A DNA stretch of 64,000 nucleotides from the NCBI GenBank assembly GCA_964023275.1, contig OZ029913.1, forward strand, positions 46,503,976-46,567,975, written 5' to 3'. This stretch comes from Norana najaformis. Lineage: Eukaryota; Annelida; Clitellata; Crassiclitellata; Hormogastridae. Below, in pieces: positions 30,817 to 42,300 of the stretch. A model generated the notes under the pieces. It worked only from the letters and a program-made list of their open reading frames with translations. It was not told where the DNA came from and did no database searches. Positions within the stretch are counted from its first letter, which is position 1; every line of letters starts with the position of its first letter. The position numbers and the translations under genes were made by a program.

Positions 30817-32804
30817 GGATCCGGACAAATCCCTCCTTGACATTTCCACCCGGACTTTTCCCCCAGTCATCTCCCCTGGATTTCATCCCCTGGGCGTTTC
30901 AATAGGATAAACCCCCTGGATATTTCCCCCAAATGTCCACAACTCACTTTGATGCTTATAGTAAATGTTTAATAAAGTTTTGATATTTACTCAATCTGTT
31001 GCTACATAATCTGCCATGAATTTGTTAAAACAGAAAGACAGACTATTAATGCACTGACGTTAATAGAGCAACAGATTGGGTAAACATCCCAATTTTATTA
31101 GACATTTACTTTATTTAATTGTTGAAATTTAATTGTTGAACAACCAAGCTTTTAATGCTTTGAGTCTTACTTAATTAATGTTTACTCACTCTGATGCTTA
31201 AAGTAAATGTTTAATAAAGTTTTGATATTTACTCAATCTGTTGGTAGTTGAAAAAACCATAGAGAGTCTGAAACTGTAGCTAGTATACGTGGAAAAAACA
31301 AAGTTATTTTAAATGGTTTTGTTCATGTTAAACAAAAAATTAGCAAATAACGTAATTAGTTATGAGTGCGAACATCGTAGAGGTGCAGAGACAAATTTAA
31401 GTGAGTGTAAAGCAAAGGTCAAATTAAATGAAGATCTATCAGTTGTTAGTTACCTGCATGAACACACTCATGCTGCTGATTCGGTTCATGTAGAGGTCAT
31501 GTGAACGTCCGGGCAAGTATTAAACGAAAGGCGGAGGAAACTGAAGAAACACCACAGCAAATTCTGGGTCAAGAAGTACAGCAACTCAGTCAGCAAGCTG
31601 CTGTTCAGATGATACCGATACAACATTTGAGACGAAACATTAGAAGAGTTAAACAGAAGAAGTGTGGTTCATCCTAATCCAACCAACCGCACATTTGAAA
31701 TTCCTGATGAGTACAAGCATTTACTTGATGGAGAAAATTTTCTACTGTACAACAGCGGCTGCGATGATCTCAACAGATTCATCATACTTGGAACAGAACG
31801 TAAGATAACACTGCTCGAAGATTCAGAACATTGGTTCGTGGATGGAACATTTAAGGTCGTACCTGAACTGTTTTTTCAGCTGTACACAATACAAGTTCTT
31901 GTGTTTTGATCGATTGTACCATGTTTGTGCATTCTCCTTCCGAACAAGGAACCTCAGAAAAGTTTAAGCCATTGGACTGCAGGAGATACCAGAATGACGA
32001 AGCCTTGTCATTGTCAATACGGGTGCTTCCTTGCATTAGCATTCGTTCCAATGGATAAGGTTCTCATAGCATTCGAATCACTTCAGGACTCACTGCCTGA
32101 AGAAATCTCTACTGTCATTGATTACTTTGAAGATAACCACATCGGTCATCTTAGGCGCAATCGTCGAGCAATTCCAGTGTTCAATAAAAGCATTTGGAAT
32201 GTGCAATCGTGTGTGGCCAACGACTTGCCATTTACAAACAATGCTGTTGAGGGTTGGAATCAAAAGATGCAGTCTGCTATGTCTTGTCATCATCCAAATA
32301 TCTGGAAATTCCTTTTGCATCCTTAAGCATGAACAGAGTCTGAAGAACGTCAACTTGAACCAGCTCTTCGGCAGACATAAGCCACAACAACCCAAGAAGA
32401 AGTACAAAGATTGTTCTACAAGAATCTCAAATATCATTACAGACTTCGATAAACGTGATATCAAAGACTACTTGAAAGCAGTTGCTTTTAACATTAGTCT
32501 GTGAACACAGTCTCTCTGAGTGTTGCTTTTAAACTAAACTTAAACCTAACACTAAAAACCTTTTCTATAAACACAAGTACTAATTAACTGTTATTTTTTT
32601 ACCTGATATCACTTAATTTAATTTTTAAAATATTGTTCTTTTTATTTGTGACCTATATAAAACTAATTGTAATGTTTGTTGATATAAAATATATGACTTG
32701 GGGGAAATGTCCGGGGGCCTTTACCCGAGGGAAAAATCCATGGGGGGAGATAGCGGGGGAAGTGTCCAGGGGCATTTACCTGGGAGGATATCTCCTAGAC
32801 TCAC
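30817..32804 (+). mobile_element. FLYWCH-type Mutator-like element (MULE) relic
   Basis: The ends are C-rich long inverted repeats of about 115 bases built from GGAYATTTCCCCC-like units (30817-30932 and the complement of 32697-32804). The flanks share TGTCTGCA (30809-30816 and 32805-32812), or 8 of 9 bases if extended, fitting the 8-10 bp duplication of MULEs. Both ends look like several degenerate copies of one 20-25 base unit. The coding remnant is described separately. Confidence 0.75.
31313..32504 (+). pseudogene. FLYWCH zinc finger plus MULE transposase, broken
   Basis: 31340-31490 gives a FLYWCH finger (YECEHRRGAETNLSECKAKV then EHTHAAD). After a stop, 31664-31909 reads EIPDEYKHLL…FLLYNSGCDDLNRFIILGTERKI then LEDSEHWFVDGTFKVVPELF, the DGTFK motif holding the first catalytic Asp of MULE transposases. 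31985-32326 reads GCFLALAFVPMDKVLIAFESL, IDYFEDNHIG and TNNAVEGWNQKMQ…HPNIWKFL, the C-terminal core. 32330-32504 is a Lys-rich tail. Stops and frameshifts occur at about 31501, 31909 and 32326. The middle of the catalytic core appears deleted near 31920. Confidence 0.85.
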
Positions 32805-32812
32805 TGTCTGCA

Positions 32813-34900
32813 TAATCAAAATGTTGATAACCATTTCCTTTGTGTTTATGTCTCTAATGAAGAGCCCAGATTACAGGAGGAAAGGTAGATCAATCAAAAA
32901 GTAGGAAACTGGGTCAAAGCATACCCAATGCATGCTGGTCCTAAAGTACAGTGGAAACCATAGCAACCAAGTGTTATATTTAAATCCAATCAATCAAGAA
33001 ATAGTATCACTCTAAGCCAACCAATCATGGTCGCCGCAGCCAAATTTGTGCGAACACGCTCCTTCTATTCATAATCTTGGCAATAATGTCTCTCACGATA
33101 CAGTGGGATGTAGGGGAAGCACTTATGTCCTGCTTTTAGGTCTTTGAGCCAACAGTGGGGATGTGCAGTAATCTAGTGGTTCAAACTGGAATGTCAATCC
33201 AGATGGTTCAAATCCATGCTTAAACAGAAAGATAAATTCAAGAATAGTGACCTCAGCTATAAGACATTATTATTTGGCTGCCTCTTCAAGGCTTAAAGCA
33301 GCTGCCATTTGTTTCTGAGCAGGCACTGGACAATTCTCAAGGTTATGGTCATCATGAATAAAAGACCAGCACATGTATGGTTAGAGTAATAACTAAATAC
33401 ATCAAGATATTAGCATATAATCCCTCTAATTAACAACAGTACTGCTACCAAAACCCTTAAGAGAATCAAGACCTCAAAAGGAAGAACCAAGTCCATACAT
33501 AATCTATGACTTGGCAGATTCTTCCATTTCAGGCCTCAATTTCTTCACTCAAATGTGGGTATAACCATAAACAAGAACAGTTTCAAACAAGGAAACCAAC
33601 TTTTAAGCCAAAAGAAACTGATGAGCTTATATTGTTTATTCTTGTCAGCAGCAAAACCTTACATTTCAGCCACCCATTGCATGAATACTCAAATAAGCAT
33701 CTTCATACTTAAACAGGCTCAGAATGCCACATAGACCTAAAGTTACAAGACTATTTAAACCAAAGCAAGTTAATAGTGAAAGCAAAATATGTAACAAACC
33801 TACACAAGTACTCAAAGAAAATCTTAACTCAAAACTCAATATGTAAAATATAAGAAACTGTCACATCAGTATATAGTAGTGGTATTACCAAATATCACTT
33901 TGCCAGAAAGTGTCAATAAAACTTAAAACCGAGATCATAAACAATCGAACAAGTTCTCTGCAGCCATATATCACTGATTTCTGGAAAGTATTGTGCAACC
34001 ATAGTTTGCACAAGATATACTGATGGTGAGGTTCTCAGCCATCTAAATGCTGTATCAACTACCAACCACAGACATCACTGCAGTAGCAATGTGTTACAAG
34101 TGTGCAAGCCTTTGCTAGCATCACCATTTTGTACATTTCAAAGCATCATTTGACTGTGGTCAAGCTGGACACTATAATCATGTAGCTATGTTAGGTGCAA
34201 GATAAGCATACCCTTTATCTGAAGCCCTTGTGACTGAACTCCAATCATGTGTAACCAAGGCTCAAAAAATTAATCCATATGATACAAACTATTGCTACAT
34301 GTATAGTAAATACCTAAGAAAATTAGAAAAAATCAAATCAAATAAATACAATAAAAACACCTACTTGGTTTCTGAAAAGCAAGATTCAGTTATATAATAT
34401 GAATCTTGAAAGGAAATGAGTGCAGGTGTTCAACTGTCAATAGGACTTCCGTTAAACGCACAAATTCCAGCTGCAATTCTTACTGATCAAATGGTTTTGG
34501 ATCATATTCATAGCCTGCACAGACTCGAAAAGACAATGCAATGATCAAATATAAAGACACTGATGATTAGCATAGCCACACAAAAAACATCTCAAGGTCC
34601 ATTTGCAACTTAAAATCAAAACTTTCAGCCAAAAAGAATTCAATCTGGCAGTATGTTACAATCATATCAGTATATTGTTAACAGTAAAGAGCAGACATTA
34701 GTCAGACTAGAAATGCTTGCAGACATTAGCTGTCTGGTGCCAAAACACATCATTGCCATCTGTCACCCACAATTTTGTCTAATCATATCACAAGGCCACA
34801 GTATTGTCTGGCTACAGGCCTCAGTGACTGCTTTTTCTAGACAATTTATGTCTATGTGCGTGCAAGTTACGATAGGGTCTGCTTATTGTACAAGTGTACA
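32813..34900. other. Intergenic; one tRNA-like SINE trace
   Basis: No gene was recognised. Around 33170-33230 AATCTAGTGGTTCAAACTGG and GGTTCAAATCC resemble SINE A/B boxes. The rest is AT-rich with short random frames. Confidence 0.4.
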
Positions 34901-34904
34901 ACAG

Positions 34905-35520
34905 TGACATTTTCATTAACGTTAAGTAAAATTAGAACTGAATATACTGATTTCGGTTAAATATATATATAACACTAACTGAAATTATTTTACGAACGAA
35001 AACTGAAATAGAACAAAATCTAACACACTAAACGAAAATTAGAATAAAAACAAAAAATAATTTTTGAACGGAAATTAATAAAAAAGTTTGAAAGTCTGCG
35101 AGTTTTTGCGGCACAGTTATGTTTTCTTTAGTGTCTTTGGCCTTGCACTTCTGGACATTGCCCCACTTGCAGAAGATCTTGCAGTTCTGGCTTCCCAAGC
35201 TTGCATAGAAAGAATATTTTCCGTGTGTGGACCAAAGTCGAACAAATGGGCAAAGGAATCACACCCAAAACTCACTGGAAATGAGAGTTTTAAAAAATAA
35301 ATATATGTATCTTAAAAAGAAATCGTCCAAATTTGGTTTAAGTTGACACTACTGAATAAAGAAGTATAACTAAAATTATTCTAAAACAAGAACTGAAATT
35401 ATTCTTAAAACTGTAATTAGAATTATAACTTACTTTTTTAAGAACTGTAATTGAAATTAGAACTGAAACTGAGGACATCTGAACTGAAATAGAAGTAAAA
35501 TGACAATTATTTGCTGAAGT
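34905..35520 (+). pseudogene. Fossil hAT element: dimerisation-domain scrap
   Basis: 35100-35300 encodes LLDIAPLAEDLAVLASQACI then ERIFSVCG, the hAT C-terminal dimerisation signature (A-S-x-x-x-x-E-R-x-F-S). It is embedded between AACTGAAATTAGAAC-rich stretches at 34905-35090 and 35340-35515 that resemble transposon ends. No target duplication was identified. Confidence 0.6.
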
Positions 35521-35769
35521 AAAATAACACTGGTGTACAAAGAACCACAAGAACCTATGCACACAAGGTCTTAGTCTACCAGTACAACTGAAACATATTT
35601 TACAAGAAAATTAGATAAAGCAGCACAAAAAGACCACAGCAATTGCATGCTGGAACATCCTTACAACCCAAATTAGTCTCCAACAGCCATATAATGTACC
35701 ACAGTTTTAAAAGGTTCTGTTATAATTAGATTCTTTTTTGTGGTGCTAATCTTGAACTCTTTATACCAT

Positions 35770-35845
35770 AGTAGGATTTGAACCTCCATCCTCTCAATTG
35801 GTAGTCCAGAACACTGACCACTAGACTACTGCAAGATGGAAACAA
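35770..35845 (-). repeat. tRNA-derived SINE head
   Basis: The complement reads GCAGTAGTCTAGTGGTCAG (A box) and GGAGGTTCAAATCCTAC (B box) at tRNA spacing, but the would-be acceptor ends do not pair. It is best read as a SINE. Similar scraps lie at 33170, 39390, 39570 and 45690. Confidence 0.55.
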
Positions 35846-36269
35846 AATAAGTAAAAAATCAAATCAACTTCAGATGAAGCAAAACTATGAAATTGCTGAC
35901 TCAAACTTTAAAGACATCTTCGTTTGATAATGTTTTCGATTATTTAGAGCACTGAAAAAGCACCGACCACATGGCATCTTGTGACACCAACAATAATGTC
36001 TGATAACAGCAGGCAATAATATGGCAAGGACACCCATGAAGCACATGTTAGCATTTACTATTTACCAAAATGTCCAACTCAACAGCAGATGTTTCCAATG
36101 AAACAGAAATGAAATGACTAATGCAAACTGTTCCACTATTTCAGCCAATAAACTAACTAGCGTGTAAAACACTTGTGTGGAAATTGGTCTTAGAATTTTT
36201 TTTACCCGAGGTAGAAATGATCTCTCAGGAACTAAAAAAATTAAGTTAGGAGTATAAAATGATCTCTGA

Positions 36270-36626
36270 GAAATCAGGCCTCGTCCCAGTAGTTTTCACA
36301 GCTGTCTGAAAATATGTCTCTGAATGCAATGGCACTGTAGCACTGGACACAGGTAGAGAGTCGCTGGAAAAAGAAACGAGTCTCACGGTCGTCTCTGGCG
36401 ACTACAGAAATGCAACGCCCAACTCTGAAAGAAATTCTGTACCTTCAGCATTTATTGGACCAAGGGTCTCAAAGGCAATGGGAACAAACTTGTGGTTTGT
36501 AGGCAGAAGTGCATATTTTGCAGACTTATGGGTTGCTGCTTCTTCTGCTGCAGAACCTGCTGAAATCGCTGTCTGTGACAAGTAGGAGGTGGCACAAGTA
36601 TAGACCACTGTAGCATCCCAGGTCAT
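36270..36626 (-). pseudogene. Retroelement-associated C-terminal module
   Basis: The complement reads MTWDATVVYTCATSYLSQTA, SAAEEAATHKSAKYALL and HKFVPIAFETLGPINAEG. After a frameshift it reads ARDDRETRFFFQRLSTCVQ. I know this W-D-x-T…S-Y…A-A-x-x-K-x-x-K-Y…F-V-P-x-x-x-E-T-x-G…FQRLS arrangement as a segment that recurs downstream of reverse transcriptases in many aquatic invertebrate sequences. Its function is not known to me. No RT was seen upstream, so this copy is truncated. Confidence 0.5.
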
Positions 36627-36901
36627 AGAATTAGTACTAGTATTAGTATTATTGTCTAAAACTGATTAACTGTATGCTGAAACCTCCTTGTAATTGTAGT
36701 TTTAAAAAGACATTGCTCTGTATAATAAATCATTTTCTAAACCTGAATTTAAGTTGGGATTACGTTCATGACATAGCAGAATTTGCATCACAATGATGCA
36801 TGTTATAAAGAAGTTCCAGTGTGAACTGAGAAAAAATCTTTAACTTCAAAGAGCACTACACCTCAACTTGCAAAATTTTCAAACCTAGCATCCCTAAATG
36901 C

Positions 36902-38960
36902 CAGTGGTACGCAGCACTTAGTTAACTACCGTAGTTAACAACTAGTAATTAAACTACTTCTCAAGAAGCTAAAAAGTAGCTAAATGTAGTTATAGTTAAA
37001 AATATCAACCTGTAGTTAACTATGTTTTCTAACTACTTTTTCAGCAGCAGTTTTCTTGCCAACTTGTCTCCAGTGTCTCTAAGTTATTTTTGTCACAGTT
37101 GGCAACCCTGTTTTTTTATTACGATATAATATTTCTATTATAGAATAGCCCTCTGATTAAGATTTAATAAAGTAATAATATATAGTTTAATACTTCATCA
37201 TTGCTACACAGAAGTAGCTAAACAAATTAAAATGCAGAAAAAATTTACAGCTGCAAGCATTTACTGTTCCAAGAAAATTTCTAGATATCTGTCAAACTTC
37301 TCCATGGTACTGCTTCAAGTGTGATTCTAAGTATGACAATCACTATTCAGACATTGCCACTGATTTATGGACTTAACTAATAGTGAAAGTGGCATGTGTA
37401 AGCAGCTCATTGTTTTGAAATGCTTCCTCACTGTCCTGTCAATGACACGACATTTTAATAGATGTATACATACAACACTGAATATCATGTAGTGTTGCAT
37501 GCTGTTTTATTTTAAGGTGAAGATAATCAATTGCACTGTTATCCAACAACTCAGTTCCCAGCTTAAGGCATATGCAAATGTAGTTAAAAGGAGTTTAAAA
37601 AGTAGTTAACTACTTTTCTAACACTTTTTACTAACTATCAGTTAAACTTCTTAAAAATCAGTTAAAAAGTAGTTATAGTTAAATGTAGTGAGTCGTCCTC
37701 TTTAATCCGCATTTGCTTTGTAATCTTGAAATACTTACTTGACTAGTTTTATATCTAGCTGACTAGTTATCATAATTGGTTAGCAATTAGTGAAGAATAA
37801 TTAGATTTAGTGTTAGCTTAAGCCAGTCAGCAATAATACAAGTAAATAGTTAAATGGAGAAGGCCAGTTAAGCTAATTTGTGAATATTAAGTAGGTTTGA
37901 CTGGGGGTTTGCTGTGTATTGACTAAGCACGCCCATCAAAATCCATTGTTCAATGAGAACAGTTTTAACCATGACAAGGCAAATTTGAACGGCAGCCATA
38001 ACTCACCAAGCGATCGGTCTGACCGTTGAAACTGCAAGGTCGAGCATGACAGTAAAGAAATTTGAACATTCTGACATCATCAGCAAATGATCTTCTGCAA
38101 AGAATTTAATCGTGAAACAGTTGAAATTCGACAGTCGTACGAAAGGTAGCAGACGTGATGGTCATTGTGGATGCCTCATAATTCTCGAGTTGTGGTCTAT
38201 TCTGTCGATTTGATGGTACTAAGTCGGCGTTTAAGACTTGTAGAATCGAAGTCCAACTGTAAGGAGCAGTCTTAAAGACTTACCATTCGAAGTGTGTCGA
38301 ACTGGAAGCTAAATCGTTCGAACGTGTCTTTGTTCGTGAAACTTTGGACTAACTCATCATCGAGTTTGGTCGTCGAAACAAGTAACTTTCGATCAACAAT
38401 CATCGAAATAACAGTGACTGCTTGTCTACCAAGTAGTAATCCAGCGTGGTTTAGAGGAATCGCCATATTGCCTCTTTATATTGAACGACTCTGGGAAAAT
38501 CGCACTGCCACATGAAAGATGGAAACGGATCCATACTTCTGTTGAAGGACTTTGGAGAATCTGACATGGAGAAGCTCATCTTGGGAAAGTTAAATTATAT
38601 GTTATCTTTAGCATAGATAACTGCTGGCCTTCTAAGTAAGATAGTTGGATTCTGTCATTGTATAAATGTAAATGGACTGCTGGATATATTACATTTTTTG
38701 TCTTTAATAAAACTTTTGAAATAGATATCTAACGAGCCATAAACTATTTATAAACTGATGATAACAGTTAATACTTGAGTAAGGTGAACAACAACATATG
38801 ATCAATGTCTGTATCACGTAGCGGGCTCAAGTAATTATATAGCAATCCCTAGACACCTAATTTAAATTAGTAAGTAATCACTACAGATAAAGAGATATTA
38901 AGTTAAAATGAAAGTAACTGCTACATTAAACTACTTTAGAAGTAGTTTGTGCCATTACTG
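36902..38960. mobile_element. hAT relic, probably with a later insertion
   Basis: It starts CAGTGGTACGCAGCACTTAG and ends GTGCCATTACTG. The flanks CTAAATGC (36894-36901) and CTAAACGC (38961-38968) match at 7 of 8 positions. Subterminal words of the TAGTTAACTACTTTT type fill 36920-37060, 37570-37690 and 38880-38945. A trace of the transposase (DIATDLW, about 37345-37370, + strand) is visible. 37880-38720 differs in composition and ends in AATAAAAC, so it may be a separate insert. Confidence 0.55.
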
Positions 38961-39211
38961 CTAAACGCTGGCACCAAACGACACTGCCACTGAAATTTAG
39001 TGGGCATCTTGTGATACAGAAGGAGCTGCACAACAAGGCAGGACAGAAATACAGAATTAACAGCCTACCAATCAACTCTACAGTCTACACACACCACAAG
39101 AGAAAAGAATTTCAAAGTGTACAGGGACACAAAAAATTTGTGACCAGAGATAATGTGTCCTGCACAACAACAGCATCCTGTTGCACACAGGAACACCTAT
39201 TGATGGCTTAT

Positions 39212-39333
39212 CTATTTGTTTTTAAAACTACTGTCTCGAATGAATTCCGATCTCTGTGCTTCTGCGTCACTTGGTTCATCTTTTTCAGTGCAGTGAATTC
39301 CCTCGCGAAGAACTGGCGTTCCTTTGTCTTTGC
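39212..39333 (-). CDS. ADISSP: ADISSP last coding exon
   Basis: After acceptor GTTGTTGTAG it completes Gly and reads KDKGTPVLREGIHCTEKDEP…, stopping at TAG (39214-39212). GTPxLxxGxxC is the conserved C-terminal segment. The acidic tail is typical of the family. Confidence 0.87.
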
Positions 39334-42300
39334 CTACAACAACATCCATGTCCACAGGCATTTTACACATGGGTGACATGGTTGCAGATCGCCAATGCAC
39401 TTGCCTTCCACCTCCAAGTCCAGGGTTCAAATTCTTATTGCACTGTCAAATTCCATATAACTTCAGAGACCATCTTCAATATAGTGCCTCCTTAAATACA
39501 ACACGCATGCACACATGCACTAGTGTCTGTGTGTGGCAGTTGCCATTGCATTTGCCTATCACTTGTGTGTACAGGGTTTGAATCTAAAAACTACTCAAGC
39601 AACTGGTAAGGAAAGATTGTCCCATTGTTGGATCACAGTAGTCATGTTCGTGCTTCAGCTGAAAGATCCTCCAACCCAATACCCACTCCTCTTAGGACAA
39701 ATGTTGCTCAAGGCATTTAATAAACGAGCAAAATTTTTACTTATTCATACCTTGTCAGTTCTAGAGCATTCTTTTACTAAGGACTTCTTTTGACAAATAA
39801 GGAACAAATAAATGAAACTGTTCCTCCAGTTCAAATTAAAAGCTTAAACGAGTTGAGTACATAAACAAAGCCGCCCATGCTCTTATATGGAAAGTGTTAA
39901 TTTCCTTTTCTTAGGCTGTGAGCTATCAAGGGACAAATTACACAGTTCACAACAATGCAGTCAAGATAACTAGCTTGCTCCCTGGAACTAGGTTGTAGTC
40001 GTCTTGTTTCGTGATAGTGTTTTATTTTAAGTCAAATGTGCCATTAGAAAGGTTCCTAAAAGATGCTACATACTGTACAGTATATTCATACATATAACCT
40101 GCACATGCATAAAACCCACACACATATATCCCGTAGAAATTTGCCAAACGTGTAAAAAGTTTGGTATAACCTGCACACACGCATACTCTGCAAACTCGCA
40201 AGATACAAGGAACAGACCATAAACACTAACCCAAGCAAGTATTAAAATGCCTAAACTGGTACACACAATCTATTTTTTCAGCATTCTCATATTGCACTGA
40301 GAATTTTTAACCCTTCTCTTGTTAACATAACAATGTTTTATTGCTACAAGACTGTTGCTTTGTTTTGGTCTATACCCTGCTTGCTTCTGGTGATAAAAAG
40401 AATATCTCCAGATAAGAGATTGCATCAGACGCAATCACAGGACACATTTGCTTTCATAGCACAGATCCATTGATCATTATAAATATACTGACAACTCTCC
40501 TAATCGTAAACTCAAAAATGTCTGCAGTGCTACTAAAAAGATAGCATCAACTTATTCATGAGCCAGGCCAGACTGTAATGGACAGACCTGGGGTTTAAGG
40601 CTGGGTAAAGGAAGCACAAAGGTCGTTTAAATGACATGACCAAACCACTGCTGTGACAGACATTCAGTAGCCTGGCCAGCAATACCACTGACGCTGTGTT
40701 GCTAAAATAGGCCAAACAAACGATCCTCCCATCAACAGGCAGATACCGGATGAGCCACGTTTTCAAGCTCATATAGCAATGCAGAGTGGCGTAGCCTCTA
40801 CAAGAATCTATTATCTTAAATTTTATAATTGTTGTTCCCCATCGTCTCTAGAATTAACTTCGTTCTCACTAATACTGTAGTTCCTGACAGCCAAGTTAGT
40901 TGGGTCTACAACTGACTTAATAGTTTGCAAGTGCATTCTATGTAGTATCTTTGGTTGTTATACTTAGATTTCTTGGGTTGGTTTTAAAACTGTAAAGTAG
41001 TGTCATGAAATCAAATCTGATAAAAATGTAACACAACAAAATTAACACACCTAAGACCCTGGCATGTAAGATCAGCGTCACATGATGATCATTTTTAGAA
41101 TTGCTAAGAACAAGTTCCTCAGTCACAAGTTTCTCTTCATTTGATTTGAAGTCTAAGGTCACCTCGTGACTTTCTCGGCCTTCAGCTGTGCACAGATACA
41201 CACAAAAACACATCTACAATTAGATCAGTGACACTAGGTGCACAAAAATGTTCACCGAACTTGGCTACCTTGCACAGTATATGTCAGTTTTCTTGCTTTT
41301 AATGGATTAGTTTAACATTGTTGCAGATATTTTCCTGGATAAAGTGCTATGGACTCACTGAAGTGAATCATTTAGTTACGCCTTTGTGATGATATAACAA
41401 ATTTTGAACTTGAGCTGGTGCCTGGCGTGGCATGGACATGCCTCCATGAGTCTACAGTTCGGATGCATTGAGGCCACTCAACTGTGATGGTCTGATAGTA
41501 AAATGTGCGGTAACAAATCTGTTCCCAGAAACTCCGCCTATCAATACAGACACCAAGTCCTTTTGTACAACTCGATAAGCTGGCTGTAAAACACAACATG
41601 CTGGCTGTACAGTGCAAAAGTGCCTTTGGGCTGACAAGCTGGCTGTATGGTGCAAAGGGCTGTATGGCAGCTTCAGGTGTGGAATGCTCAGAGTCTCAGC
41701 AGAAAAATGCAATGCAACAGCTGACACCATCACCAGCCATGATCCAATATCAGCACCTGCAAGTGCTCATATAGCGTAGTTTCATCACATTGTAATTCTG
41801 ACCTTACATCTTGCTCTTGTGGTGGCAGGATCACTGTCTTCCACTGGAAAATTGTGCGTATGAAGTGTATGGAACTTGATATGACCTTTACCACCTTTGA
41901 GGTTCTACACAGTTCCTTTGGAACAGCATGCAGGACAATCACCATTGCTATCATCTACCAAATAATAATAATAAGACAATTTATATAGCGCCATCGCACA
42001 GCCGAGGCCGAAGAAAAGGGCGCTGTACAAGGGTTCAAAAATCAACTGCAGTCATAAGATATCCTAAAAAGATGTGTCTTGAGTCGTGACTTGAATGTGT
42101 CCAGCGATGGGGCATTCGTCACATTCTCAGGAATACTGTTCCATGCAGTGGGTCCGGCGACAGTGAAGGAACGTTCGCCGAACTTCGTGGAAGAACGCGG
42201 GACATGCAGTTGATTCCTCGATGAGGACCGTAGCTGATGTGTTCTGGTTGTCGGCTGTTCGAATACAGAAGTTGGATATATAGTCTGGTAGAAGACCATT

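Noticed and set aside
35770-35845. Possible tRNA gene on the minus strand (also 25040, 33170, 39390, 45690)
   Set aside because: A and B box-like sequences are present but acceptor stems do not pair. They are better explained as tRNA-derived SINEs.
37880-38720. Full LTR retrotransposon
   Set aside because: No gag/pol, no second LTR and no clear TG…CA ends or target duplication. Kept only as a low-interest note.
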